The notes under the pieces were generated by a model. The model saw only the letters and a list, made by a program, of their open reading frames with translations, was not told where the DNA came from and searched no databases. The position numbers were made by a program, and so were the translations under genes. From Chitinimonas sp036961565 (GTDB taxonomy: Bacteria > Pseudomonadota > Gammaproteobacteria > Burkholderiales > Chitinimonadaceae), in NCBI RefSeq assembly GCF_036961565.1, contig NZ_JBAMDD010000003.1:1-64000 (forward strand): a stretch of DNA of 64,000 nt, read 5' to 3'. Positions 33,970 through 43,291 of the stretch are shown in pieces. The number at the start of each line of letters is the position of its first letter. Positions within the stretch are counted from its first letter, which is position 1.

Positions 33970-36081
33970 ATGCCCTTGTTTCTGGACAGGATGGACGCGG
34001 CGGTAGATGAAGTATTGGCGCGCTTGCCAGGGGATATTGTCTTGGGGACACCCCTGGGCATAGGCAAGCCCAATCCCTTCATCAATCGGCTTTATCAGCG
34101 TATCAAGGCCACGCCTGCGCGCCGGCTCAAGATCATCACGGCCTTGTCACTGCAAAAGCCGGTGGGCGGCAGCGAGATAGAGCGGCATTTCTTGGCGCCG
34201 TTTGTTGAGCGGGTTTTCGGCGACTATCCCGATCTGGACTATGTGCTGGATTTGCGGGCGGGCAAGCTGCCGGCCAATGTCGAGGTGCTGGAGTTTTTCC
34301 TCAAGACGGGCGACTACCTGGGCAATGCCGAAGCCCAGCAGAGCTATATCTGTACCAACTACACCTTTGTGGCGAGGGACATGGCGCTGCATGGGGTCAA
34401 TCTGCTGGCCCAGGCGGTTTCGGTGCAAGGCGATGGCGAGGGCATGCGCTTATCGTTGTCGAGCAACCCGGATCTGACCTTCGAAGTATTGGAACGTCTG
34501 CGGGCGGCGGGAGAAAACAAGGTTCTGACAGTAGCGGTCTTGAACCAGCACCTGCCTTTCATGCCGCGTCAGGCTGCAGTGGCGCCGGACTTTTTCGATA
34601 TGGTGGTGACGGACGCAGTGGGCACCCACGCGCTCTTTGCGCCACCCAATATGAAAGTCAGCCCCCAGGACTACGCCATAGGCCTGCATGCAAGCAGCCT
34701 GATCAGCGATGGCGGCACTTTGCAGATAGGCATAGGCGCCTTGGGGGACGCCATTGCCCAGGCTTTGATACTGCGCGAGCAGCATAACGATGCCTACCGA
34801 CGTTTGCTGGCGACATTGAGCCGTGGACAGTTGGGCGAGCGCCATCTGGGCGAGTTCGAGCAGGGGCTCTATGGTTGTTCGGAGATGTTCGTCAATGGGC
34901 TATTGCGCTTGATTGATGCGGGTGTGGTCAAGCGTGAAGTCTATGACGACGCGGTACTGCAGCGTTTGCTCAATCACGGCCATATCAGCCAGGTAGTCAG
35001 CGGCCACACGCTACGCCGCCTGCACGAGGCCGGTCGTATTGGGAATGTCCTGTCGGCTGATGAGGTGGCGTTTCTCGTCCACTTCGGCATCTTTAAACCC
35101 GGTGTGCAATGGCGTGATGGGCAACTGCACCACGAGGGCCAGGTATTCTCAGCTAGGCTCGATGATGGCGACGCCTTCCTGCAGATCGAGCGAGCGCTGC
35201 TGGGTGAGCGCTTGCGCGGTGGTGTCTGCCTGCACGGCGGTTTCTTCCTGGGCCCCAATGACTTCTATCAGCGGCTAAGGCAGATGTCGGAGCAGGAACT
35301 GGACCGTATCGAGATGCACCGCATCGACTTCATCAATCAGCTGGATGTACAGCATGCGCTCGCCAGCGTGCAGCGGCAGCGTGCCTGCTTTATGAACACC
35401 ACCATGATGGTCACCCTGTTGGGGGCAGCGGTGTCGGACGGCTTGGAGAACGGTCAGCTGGTATCTGGTGTCGGTGGGCAGTACAACTTTGTCGCCATGG
35501 CACATGCCTTGCCTTGTGCCCGGTCCATCCTGATGTTGCGGGCGACGCGCGAAAGCCGGGGCAAGGTGAGTTCCAATATTGTCTGGAACTACGGCCACAC
35601 TACCATCCCTCGACATTTACGTGACATGGTGGTGACTGAGTATGGCGTGGCTGATCTGCGCGGCCAACCCGACGCCGAAGTGATCAAGCGTTTGCTGGCA
35701 GTAGCAGACAGCCGCTTCCAGGACGAGCTGATGGAAACCGCCAAGGCCAATGGCAAACTGGAGCAGGCCTATCAGCTGCCGGATACGGTACGTCAAAACC
35801 TGCCCGAGGTACTGGCGGCGGGATTGTTGCCCTGGCAGCAGCCCTACCTGCCGGACTTTCCTTTTGGTACAGATTTCACTGCCGAGGAGCTGGCGATCAT
35901 CGAGGCGCTGCAGAGAATGCGGCAAGCCAGTGAAAATCCGCTCGAACTGGTGGCAGCGGCGCTCAAAGGCCTGTTCACCGACAAAGAGGCACCGCCGGCC
36001 TGGCTGGCTCGCCTGGGGCTGGATGAGGCCAGCGATCTGAAGAATCTGCTGCTGCGCAAACTGTTTGTCGGAAATTTGTAA
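33970..36081 (+). CDS. Acetyl-CoA hydrolase/transferase family protein (703 aa)
   Basis: A large member of the acetyl-CoA hydrolase/CoA-transferase superfamily. Recognisable are LGTPLGIGKPNPF near the N-terminus, DGGTLQIGIGALGDAIAQAL in the first half, and GGQYNFVAMAHAL, NYGHTTIPRHLRDMVVTEYGVADLRG in the second, typical of the C-terminal CoA-transferase domain. The long form, with an insert between the two domains, occurs in several proteobacteria. It is expected to cleave or transfer CoA from acetyl-CoA or related thioesters. Confidence 0.88.
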   Translation: MPLFLDRMDAAVDEVLARLPGDIVLGTPLGIGKPNPFINRLYQRIKATPARRLKIITALSLQKPVGGSEIERHFLAPFVERVFGDYPDLDYVLDLRAGKLPANVEVLEFFLKTGDYLGNAEAQQSYICTNYTFVARDMALHGVNLLAQAVSVQGDGEGMRLSLSSNPDLTFEVLERLRAAGENKVLTVAVLNQHLPFMPRQAAVAPDFFDMVVTDAVGTHALFAPPNMKVSPQDYAIGLHASSLISDGGTLQIGIGALGDAIAQALILREQHNDAYRRLLATLSRGQLGERHLGEFEQGLYGCSEMFVNGLLRLIDAGVVKREVYDDAVLQRLLNHGHISQVVSGHTLRRLHEAGRIGNVLSADEVAFLVHFGIFKPGVQWRDGQLHHEGQVFSARLDDGDAFLQIERALLGERLRGGVCLHGGFFLGPNDFYQRLRQMSEQELDRIEMHRIDFINQLDVQHALASVQRQRACFMNTTMMVTLLGAAVSDGLENGQLVSGVGGQYNFVAMAHALPCARSILMLRATRESRGKVSSNIVWNYGHTTIPRHLRDMVVTEYGVADLRGQPDAEVIKRLLAVADSRFQDELMETAKANGKLEQAYQLPDTVRQNLPEVLAAGLLPWQQPYLPDFPFGTDFTAEELAIIEALQRMRQASENPLELVAAALKGLFTDKEAPPAWLARLGLDEASDLKNLLLRKLFVGNL

Positions 36082-36095
36082 GCTGCGAGCGCCAG

Positions 36096-36141
36096 TTCAA
36101 GGTCTTTTCGCCTCGCGAACGACGGGGCGAAAAACCTTGAA
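36096..36141 (+). repeat. Long imperfect hairpin downstream of the acetyl-CoA hydrolase gene
   Basis: Two arms of about 19-20 bases (36096-36115 and 36123-36141; TTCAAGG...TTTTCGCC against GGCGAAAA...CCTTGAA) flank a 7-base loop. It can end transcription from either side, and its core TCTTTTCGCCTCG recurs in the palindromic element near 58.7-58.9 kb, suggesting a dispersed hairpin repeat. Confidence 0.7.
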
Positions 36142-36404
36142 ACGACGCTTGGGTGCGTACTCAGATCAGCCGCATGGCGGCCAACGCCACGTGGGGTGTG
36201 CTGATCTTTTCGGGATAGGTGCTTCAGCGCTCCTTGGCGGGTGCTGCCATGCACGCTAGGCAGCTTGTGCTGGCTATGCGAATCGGGTTTCCAAAGGATA
36301 TAATCCTATCCCCTGATTTTATTGAATTCTAATTATTCATTTTAATATCAGTTAGATAGGCTGCTTGTTCAATCAGCTGACCGGCAGTTTTTGTATATAA
36401 GACG
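36142..36404. other. Intergenic region with a second hairpin
   Basis: AGATCAGC (36163-36170) pairs with GCTGATCT (36200-36207), enclosing TGGCG/CGCCA, and is followed by TTTT, so it may be a terminator. The rest, up to the next gene, is AT-rich with no gene seen and probably contains that gene's promoter. Confidence 0.5.
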
Positions 36405-39400
36405 ATGGAAATAAGTATGGAAAACCTCTATCCAGCCGGCCCGGCCTCGGTGCCTGCTGATCTGACTGCGCCGACAGCGCGTTACAAGCGTAGTGCATGG
36501 CTGGCCGTCGCTGGCCTGATGTTTTTTGTCCTGCTTTACCTGTCACTTTCCGCATGGTTTGTCTGGCAGTCCTGGCGCCTTTGGATGGCAAGCGTGAATA
36601 CCGATGCCGGCCTACAGTCTGTGGTGACTGCCGCCGCATCGGCGTTCCTTGCGGTATTCATGCTCAAGGCGCTGTTTTTCGTCAAGCAAGGTGGCGAGCC
36701 TGACGATATCGAGGTTACCGCCAAGGACGAGCCCACGCTGTTTGCCTTTCTGTACAAGCTTGCCGACGAGGCAGGCGCGCCCAGGCCGCATCGGGTATTT
36801 CTTTCGCCGCGTGTGAATGCCGCGGTGTTTTACGACCTATCCATCCTCAATCTGCTGTTCCCCTCGCGCAAGAACCTTGAAATTGGCTTGCCGCTGGTCA
36901 ACGTACTGACGTTGGGCGAACTGAAGGCTGTATTGGCGCACGAGTTCGGCCATTTTGCCCAGCGCACCATGGCGGTGGGGCGTTGGGTCTATATCTCCCA
37001 GCAGATTGCCGGCCACATCATTGCCAAGCGCGACATGCTTGATGGCTTCCTTTCCGGTTTGTCACGGTTTGACATTCGTGTGGCCTGGATAGGTTGGATA
37101 CTGTCGTTAATCGTTTGGTCTATCCGATCACTGCTGGAATCAGCTTTTCATCTGGTGGTGCTGGCACAGCGTGCGCTCTCGCGCGAGATGGAAATGCAGG
37201 CCGATCTGGTCGCGGTGTCGCTGACGGGCAGCGATGAGCTGGTGCATGCGTTGCATCGCCTTGGGGCGGCTGACGATGCCTGGGATCGCGCTGTGGGGTT
37301 TGCTGCAAGCGAGTTCGATGCTGGCCAGCGAGTGACTGATCTGTTTGCGGTGCAATCGCGGGTTATTGCCCATATGCGCACCATCCTGAACGAGCCGGAC
37401 TATTGCCGACCTCCGGCCATTCCGGCCAGACAGCCGCAGGATCACCGCTTGTTCACGGCTGATCTCGCACAACCGCCCAGGATGTGGTCGACGCACCCGT
37501 TCAATCATGAGCGTGAAGCCAACGCCAAGCGCGTTTACCTGCCGGTGCCCGGCGAGAGCCGTAGTGCCTGGCTGCTGTTCCGTGATGCCGCCAAGTTGCG
37601 AGAAGACATGTCTGTCCATGTCTTCCGCTTGGCGGATGGCAAACCCACACCCATCGCCATGGAAGAAGCGCTGGAGAAGCTGGACAAGCAATTCCAGCGC
37701 GAGGATCTGAATCGCTTTTACCGTGGCGCATATCTGGGGCGTTCGGTGGTGCGGCATGTCGGTAAGCCGGGCGACCTTTATGGCCACATTGGTGCGCCTG
37801 CCCAGGCTGATATCGACGCACTGTATCCGGACAGCCTGGGGCACGAGCTGGATCGCTGGCGCAGCCTGGGTAAGGAGCTGGCGTTGCTTGAAGGCCTGAA
37901 GCAAGGCAGCATGACGGCGACCGATGGTGAGATACGCCATCGTGGCCGATTGCTGCGTCGGCGAGAATTGCCGGTGGTCATTGAAGAGGTAAAGAAAGAG
38001 TTTGAGCTTGTCGAGCAGCTTCTGCAGCAGCACGACAAGCAGTGCCGTACTGCACATCTGGCCATCGCCCGGCAGATGGGGCAGGGGTGGGAAGCGTATT
38101 TGCGCGGGTTGGCTGCGCTGATCCATTTTGCCGAGCATAGCCAGGCAGATGTACGCGATGCCCAGGGTGCCTTGGGCAATGTGCTCGCCATCGAAACGGC
38201 TGGCGGTAAAGTGGATTCGGCCGCAGCCGGGCGCATCGTGGCAGCGGCAAATCGCTTGCACACCATCATGAGCTTGCAGTACGGGCAACGCGCTACGTCC
38301 GTCTTGCCGGGGGATGCGGTGCTGGCGCGCATGCAGGCCACCGGCTGGTCACAGGCGCTGGGTGTGCTTGAGCTGCCCATGGCCAGCCTGGAAAACATCA
38401 ATCAATGGCTAAAGGTCATTGATGGTTGGGTGAATGCCTACGCCAATGTACTGAGTGCATTGCGCGACGCAGCGCTGGGACAGTTGCTGAGTGTAGAAGG
38501 GCAACTGGCTAAGCAGTTCCGTGAAGGGCTCGTCGCTGAACCGGCACCCATCGCGCCGGTGGTGCCAGATGACTATCCGGTGTTGTTGCCTGGCAATGAA
38601 CGACCCCGGCAAACCAAGCTGAAGTGGTGGGTGCGCTTCCAGATTGCGGATGGCCCTGTTGCCTTGGTTGCGCGCCTGCTGGTGGCGGGGGGCATTATTG
38701 GCCTTGTGCTGGGTTTTGGTGGCGGTGCGGCGCAAACAGATGTGACTGTCTACAACGGCTTTGGCGCACCGGTGCTGGTGAATGCCGCCGGCAGGCAAAT
38801 CACGCTTGAATCGGGTACATATGAGTTGGTCGACCTGCCTAGCTTTGGCGATGTGAAGCTAGAGGCGCACACGCTGGATGGCCGCCTGATAGAGAGTTTT
38901 GAGCCAGAGCTGCAGGCGACCGCATTGCATTACGTCTACAACGTGGCGGGCGCAAGCCCCATGGTGGAGTGGACCGCCGTATATGGCAGCTACGCTGAGG
39001 AGGAGCCACGCTTCAAAGGTGCACCGCGCTGGTTTGCCACCGAGGCTGAGTACCGCTTCTCGCAGCCACCAGCTAGCATCGAAAGCAAGGGAAATGGCGG
39101 CAGGCGTGTTGCACTGGCGGGAGGGGGCAACGCAGGCCCCTATACCGAGCTGGGCATGCTGCCCGACGATGAGGGCGCACGCAAAGCCCTTGTGCTGCAA
39201 CGGGCGCGCTGGGAAGGTGCAGAGTCTATCTATGCCATGCATTGGCTCATGCTGGCGCAGCCCTATCCGGAATACGCCGGCTTACTATCCGCACGCTTGA
39301 AGGAAGACCCGGAGGAAGTCATCAGCTTGCGGGCAGAACAGGATGCCAGTGGGGTGCATCATGCGGCTGTCTGCGCACGGCACAAGCAGCTTGCCCTGGC

Positions 39401-40217
39401 CAAGCCGGAGTCTCCTCAATTGCAGTATCTGGCTGTCCGTTGCCAGGAGAAAACCACTGCACGCGATAGCGCGATGATAGCGGGCGCCAAGCGTTGGCCT
39501 GAGCTTGGCTGGTTCTCACTAGGCGCTGCTTACGCAGAGGGTAGCCATCAGCGCTGGGCGGCGGCCGAGACCTACTTTCTGGGGGCGCATAAACGCCTAC
39601 CGGCCATGCGCGATAGCATAGGTGTGGAGCTGGCCCGTATTTATCGCCTTAACAAGCAAAGGGTGCCCGACAACATTGTGGAATCGTCCAGCCAGTTGCG
39701 CTTGCAACAGGCCATTGAAGCTGCCGACCCGACACTGCAAGGTACGTTGAAGGCGACCTCACTGCTCGCGGGCGGGCAGCTAGATGCCGCACTGGAACTG
39801 GTGCGTGGTACACCGTCGGAAAGTTATATGGTGCGCATGGCTGCGGGCTCGGATGGTGCCGATGCGAAGCTGGTGCAACAGGCGCTGGCACTGGGCAAGG
39901 ACGCTGGGCTGAGCCAGGACTCGGCTTGGGTGATGCTGGCATTGGCCGCCAGGGAGCGGGTGGATGGCAGCGTATATGCGGCAGCAATGACCGATATGGA
40001 ACCGCAGGAGCGAGCGAGCCTGCTGGCTTTCCGCGATGCCTTGCTGGCCGGCCGCAATACTGCACAGGCCGAACGACTGCTGGATGGGTTGATGCCCAGT
40101 TTGCGTGGCGCAGCTTATGGCATGGGCGCCATCATGCTCGGCCCACAGGCGCCCAAGCATTGGCGCGAGGATAGCAAGCGCCTGCTGATGCCTTCTGAGC
40201 GGCCATATCTGGGGTGA
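36405..40217 (+). CDS. M48-family metallopeptidase fused to a large C-terminal domain (1270 aa)
   Basis: Two N-terminal helices (about 30-60 and 75-95) precede a Ste24/HtpX-type peptidase core with HEFGH at 179-183 and a downstream SREMEMQADLVA third-ligand region near 265. Further hydrophobic segments lie near 220-250. A helix near 765-785 (ARLLVAGGIIGLVLGFGGG) separates this from a C-terminal 480-residue part with a short beta-rich segment and then helical repeats resembling TPRs. Typical M48 proteins are 290-450 aa, so the extension is unusual. Protein quality control in the inner membrane is the likely process; the partner specificity is unknown. ATG 36417 is an alternative start. Confidence 0.85.
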   Translation: MEISMENLYPAGPASVPADLTAPTARYKRSAWLAVAGLMFFVLLYLSLSAWFVWQSWRLWMASVNTDAGLQSVVTAAASAFLAVFMLKALFFVKQGGEPDDIEVTAKDEPTLFAFLYKLADEAGAPRPHRVFLSPRVNAAVFYDLSILNLLFPSRKNLEIGLPLVNVLTLGELKAVLAHEFGHFAQRTMAVGRWVYISQQIAGHIIAKRDMLDGFLSGLSRFDIRVAWIGWILSLIVWSIRSLLESAFHLVVLAQRALSREMEMQADLVAVSLTGSDELVHALHRLGAADDAWDRAVGFAASEFDAGQRVTDLFAVQSRVIAHMRTILNEPDYCRPPAIPARQPQDHRLFTADLAQPPRMWSTHPFNHEREANAKRVYLPVPGESRSAWLLFRDAAKLREDMSVHVFRLADGKPTPIAMEEALEKLDKQFQREDLNRFYRGAYLGRSVVRHVGKPGDLYGHIGAPAQADIDALYPDSLGHELDRWRSLGKELALLEGLKQGSMTATDGEIRHRGRLLRRRELPVVIEEVKKEFELVEQLLQQHDKQCRTAHLAIARQMGQGWEAYLRGLAALIHFAEHSQADVRDAQGALGNVLAIETAGGKVDSAAAGRIVAAANRLHTIMSLQYGQRATSVLPGDAVLARMQATGWSQALGVLELPMASLENINQWLKVIDGWVNAYANVLSALRDAALGQLLSVEGQLAKQFREGLVAEPAPIAPVVPDDYPVLLPGNERPRQTKLKWWVRFQIADGPVALVARLLVAGGIIGLVLGFGGGAAQTDVTVYNGFGAPVLVNAAGRQITLESGTYELVDLPSFGDVKLEAHTLDGRLIESFEPELQATALHYVYNVAGASPMVEWTAVYGSYAEEEPRFKGAPRWFATEAEYRFSQPPASIESKGNGGRRVALAGGGNAGPYTELGMLPDDEGARKALVLQRARWEGAESIYAMHWLMLAQPYPEYAGLLSARLKEDPEEVISLRAEQDASGVHHAAVCARHKQLALAKPESPQLQYLAVRCQEKTTARDSAMIAGAKRWPELGWFSLGAAYAEGSHQRWAAAETYFLGAHKRLPAMRDSIGVELARIYRLNKQRVPDNIVESSSQLRLQQAIEAADPTLQGTLKATSLLAGGQLDAALELVRGTPSESYMVRMAAGSDGADAKLVQQALALGKDAGLSQDSAWVMLALAARERVDGSVYAAAMTDMEPQERASLLAFRDALLAGRNTAQAERLLDGLMPSLRGAAYGMGAIMLGPQAPKHWREDSKRLLMPSERPYLG

Positions 40218-40393
40218 GCTTCGTCACCTGTCTCATTTCATCGGGTTTTTTTGCGTTTCGTCGCAAGACCTCGGCTGTGGGCATGGGCTATGGCAACATG
40301 CCGCGCCGGTCAGCGCATGATCTGTCCCCTTGCCGTATGCGCAGGCGGCGAGTCCTGGGCGCGGCAAGATAGCCATATAAAGGAGCAATAACA

Positions 40394-41716
40394 ATGAAGT
40401 GGAAAACCCTGCTCGCGGCCGGAGGCTTGGTGTTTGGCCTGACGGTTGCGCCGGCCCACGCCCTGACGGCCGATGAGGTGAAGACCTTTACGCTGGGCAA
40501 TGGCATGAAGTTCCTGGTGCTGGAGAACAGTGCCATCCCCAATGCGAACTTCTACACCTTCTGGAAGGTGGGATCGCGCAATGAGGCACCCGGCATTACC
40601 GGGCTGTCGCACTTCTTCGAGCACATGATGTTCAATGGTGCCAAGGTCTATGGCCCCAAGCAGTTCGACCGCGTGATGGAATCCAAGGGTGGTTCCAACA
40701 ACGCTTACACCTCCAATGATCTGACGGTTTACCAGGATTGGTTCCCCGCCTCATCGCTGGAAACCATATTTGCGCTGGAAGGCGACCGTATTGGCAATCT
40801 GGCCATCGACCCCAAGATGGTCGAGAGCGAGCGTGGTGTGGTGGCGTCCGAGCGCATCACGGGGCTGGAGAATTCCAACTGGCGCATGCTGAGCGAGGTG
40901 GTAGAAGCTGCCGCTTTCCGTGCGCATCCTTATTCCTGGCCGGTCATCGGGCATGAGTCCGATATCAAGGCCTGGACCCAGGAAGACCTGCGTCGTTACT
41001 TCGATACCTACTACGCCCCCAATAATGCAGTGGCCGTGATCGTGGGCGATGTGAAGTTCGACGAGGTGAAGCGTCTGGCTGAGCAATACATTGGGCCGGT
41101 ACCCGCTCGCGCAGCGCCACCCGCAGTCCGCACGGTGGAGCCAGAACAGGTGGGCGAGCGCCGTGTGTTCGTGCGCAAGGAGTCGGTGACCACGCCCAAT
41201 CTGATGGTGGCGTACAAGGTGCCGCAAACCAACCATCCCGATCACTACGCGCTGGATGTATTGCAAAGCCTGCTGGTCAGCGGCAAGACCTCGCGTCTCT
41301 ACAAGGCGCTGGTGGACAAGCGCCTGGCCAGTGATGTGGATGCCGGGCAAGGCGATACGTTTGATCCCGGCCTGATGCAATTCTACGCTGTGGCTGCCGA
41401 TGGCGTTGCTGCGGGCAAGCTGGAACAGGCCTTTACTGCCGAGCTGGATCGCGTGGTAAAGCAGGGCGTGACCGAGCAGGAGTTGCAGAAGGTCAAGAAC
41501 CAGAAGGTGGTGGAGTTCTATCGCAGCCTGGAGACCATCAACGGCCAGGCGGCCAGCATAGGGCACTATGAGGTGTTCGGCGGCGACTACCGCAAGCTGT
41601 TTGATGTACCTGCTGCCTACAAGCGGCTCACGGTTGCCGATATCAAGACGGTTGCTGCCAAATACCTGAAGAAGTCGCAACGCACGGTTGGCGTGCTCGC
41701 GGCCAAGGAGGATTGA
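40394..41716 (+). CDS. M16-family zinc peptidase (active-site subunit)
   Basis: A 440-aa secreted pitrilysin/insulinase-type peptidase. A signal peptide ends near AHA (residue 23). The inverted zinc motif HFFEH (73-77) and a downstream glutamate in the ESERGVVASER helix are present, followed by the second M16 domain. AAGGAG precedes the ATG. The stop overlaps the start of a second M16 gene lacking the zinc motif; together they are expected to form a heterodimeric periplasmic peptidase. Confidence 0.93.
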   Translation: MKWKTLLAAGGLVFGLTVAPAHALTADEVKTFTLGNGMKFLVLENSAIPNANFYTFWKVGSRNEAPGITGLSHFFEHMMFNGAKVYGPKQFDRVMESKGGSNNAYTSNDLTVYQDWFPASSLETIFALEGDRIGNLAIDPKMVESERGVVASERITGLENSNWRMLSEVVEAAAFRAHPYSWPVIGHESDIKAWTQEDLRRYFDTYYAPNNAVAVIVGDVKFDEVKRLAEQYIGPVPARAAPPAVRTVEPEQVGERRVFVRKESVTTPNLMVAYKVPQTNHPDHYALDVLQSLLVSGKTSRLYKALVDKRLASDVDAGQGDTFDPGLMQFYAVAADGVAAGKLEQAFTAELDRVVKQGVTEQELQKVKNQKVVEFYRSLETINGQAASIGHYEVFGGDYRKLFDVPAAYKRLTVADIKTVAAKYLKKSQRTVGVLAAKED

Positions 41717-43113
41717 TGATGCTGAAGATAACCTTCCTGGCTGGCTTGATTGCGCTGGCCGGTTCTGCCCTGGCAGGCGAATTCCGCCTGCCGGCCTATG
41801 CCACGGCCAAGCTGCCCAATGGCCTCAATGTCTACCTGATGGAGCGCCATGACGTCCCGCTGGTGGCCGTACGCGTGATCAGCCGTGCTGGTGGTGCGTT
41901 GGATGGCACCCAGGCTGGCCTGGCCAATTTGACGGCAGATGGCGTGCTGCTGGGCAGCAAGAAATACAGCAAGCAGGCACTGGATGATGCCTTTGATTTC
42001 CGTGGCGCCAATATCGGTGGTGGCAGCGGTGTCGAGTTCAGCATGGTGGCCGCCAGTTTTGCCCGCGATGATGTGGCGACCCTGCTGCCCATGCTGGCCG
42101 ATATCGTCCAGCAGCCGAGTTTTCCGGAGCATGAGTTCGGCAAGCTGCGCGCACGCACCATGGATGAGTTGAAGCAGGCCAAGGAAAGCCCGCGCAACGT
42201 CATACGCAGTTATTACGCCAAGTTGCTTTATGGTGAAGGGGTTTATGGTAATCCGATAGAGGGGACGGGCAGCAGCCTGGCCAAGCTCAAGCGCAGCGAT
42301 CTGGCGGCTTTCCACCGTCGCTACTATCGTCCTGACACCTCGGCCGTGGTGGTGGTAGGTGATTTCAAGACTGCTGAAATGCGTGGCCAGATAGAGCAGC
42401 TGTTCGGCGGCTGGCGCGCCGAGGGTGCGGCACCGGCGGCATTGCCGGCCAGCCCCACCCAGGCCAGCAAGGCGCGGGTGTTGCTGGTGAACAAGGAGGA
42501 TGCGCGGGAAACCACCTTCTTGTTTGGCGGTGCGGGTATCTCGCGCGGCGACCCGGACTACGTACCCTTGCAGGTGATCAATACGGTGCTGGGAGGACGC
42601 TTCACTTCCTGGCTCAATGATGAGCTACGGGTGAACTCCGGCCTGACCTATGGGGCTGGCAGTGGCTTTACCACCTATGGCCAGAACGGCACATTTGCGG
42701 TATCCAGCTTTACCGCACTGCCCAAGACCGAAGCGGCGTTGGCGCTGGCCACCGAAACCTATCAGCGCCTGTGGACGCGCGGCATTGATGCCGAGACGCT
42801 GGAATCAGCCAAGGCCTATGTGAAGGGACAGTTCCCGCCCCGGTATGAGACGGGCGCGCAGCTTGCCGGTTTGCTGGGCGAGATGTTCATCTATGGTTTT
42901 GGCGATGAGCAGGTCAATCAGTTCAGCCAGAAGGTAGATAGCCTGACGCCGGAGCAGGCTCGTGTCCTGATAGACAAGCATTTCCCCAAGGACAAGCTGC
43001 AAATGGTGCTGGTCGGTAAGGCCGAGGCCATACGGCCCATCGCTGCCAAGTATGGCGAGGTGCTGGAGGTGGATATCAAGGCTGATGGTTTTGCCGCCAA
43101 GGCAACCAAGTAA
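41716..43113 (+). CDS. M16-family protein without zinc motif (non-catalytic partner)
   Basis: A 465-aa M16 fold with a signal peptide (ITFLAGLIALAGSALA). At the place of HxxEH the sequence reads AGLANLTADGV, so it cannot bind zinc there. Conserved later motifs such as GVYGNPIEGT, VVVVGDF, and LGGRFTSWLNDELR with GLTYGAGSGF are kept; this matches the R/Y-type subunit that completes the substrate chamber of the active partner. The start shares a TGATG overlap; ATG 41719 is better spaced from AAGGAGGA and could be used. Confidence 0.92.
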   Translation: MMLKITFLAGLIALAGSALAGEFRLPAYATAKLPNGLNVYLMERHDVPLVAVRVISRAGGALDGTQAGLANLTADGVLLGSKKYSKQALDDAFDFRGANIGGGSGVEFSMVAASFARDDVATLLPMLADIVQQPSFPEHEFGKLRARTMDELKQAKESPRNVIRSYYAKLLYGEGVYGNPIEGTGSSLAKLKRSDLAAFHRRYYRPDTSAVVVVGDFKTAEMRGQIEQLFGGWRAEGAAPAALPASPTQASKARVLLVNKEDARETTFLFGGAGISRGDPDYVPLQVINTVLGGRFTSWLNDELRVNSGLTYGAGSGFTTYGQNGTFAVSSFTALPKTEAALALATETYQRLWTRGIDAETLESAKAYVKGQFPPRYETGAQLAGLLGEMFIYGFGDEQVNQFSQKVDSLTPEQARVLIDKHFPKDKLQMVLVGKAEAIRPIAAKYGEVLEVDIKADGFAAKATK

Positions 43114-43155
43114 GTCGTTGCTGCACGCTTGTTGTTAGTCAAGAGGAGTACCCAG

Positions 43156-43180
43156 AACGCCACGGTCAGCCGTGGCGTTT
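43156..43180 (+). terminator. Rho-independent terminator after the M16 pair
   Basis: AACGCCACGG and CCGTGGCGTT pair around a 4-base loop and end in TTTT; an outer ACCCAG/CTGGGT extends the stem. Confidence 0.9.
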
Positions 43181-43291
43181 TGCTGGGTAGGTGGGGCGAC
43201 TGTGTCGGCCACTGGCCATCAGGTGTACCGGGCTTGCGCTACATGGGCTAGTCTATTGTCTGGCTGTCCCTTATTGCTGGCGCCTTCTGAC

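Noticed and set aside
32586..34085. 499-codon minus-strand frame over glyA
   Set aside because: It is antisense to glyA and its terminator and has no recognisable protein features.
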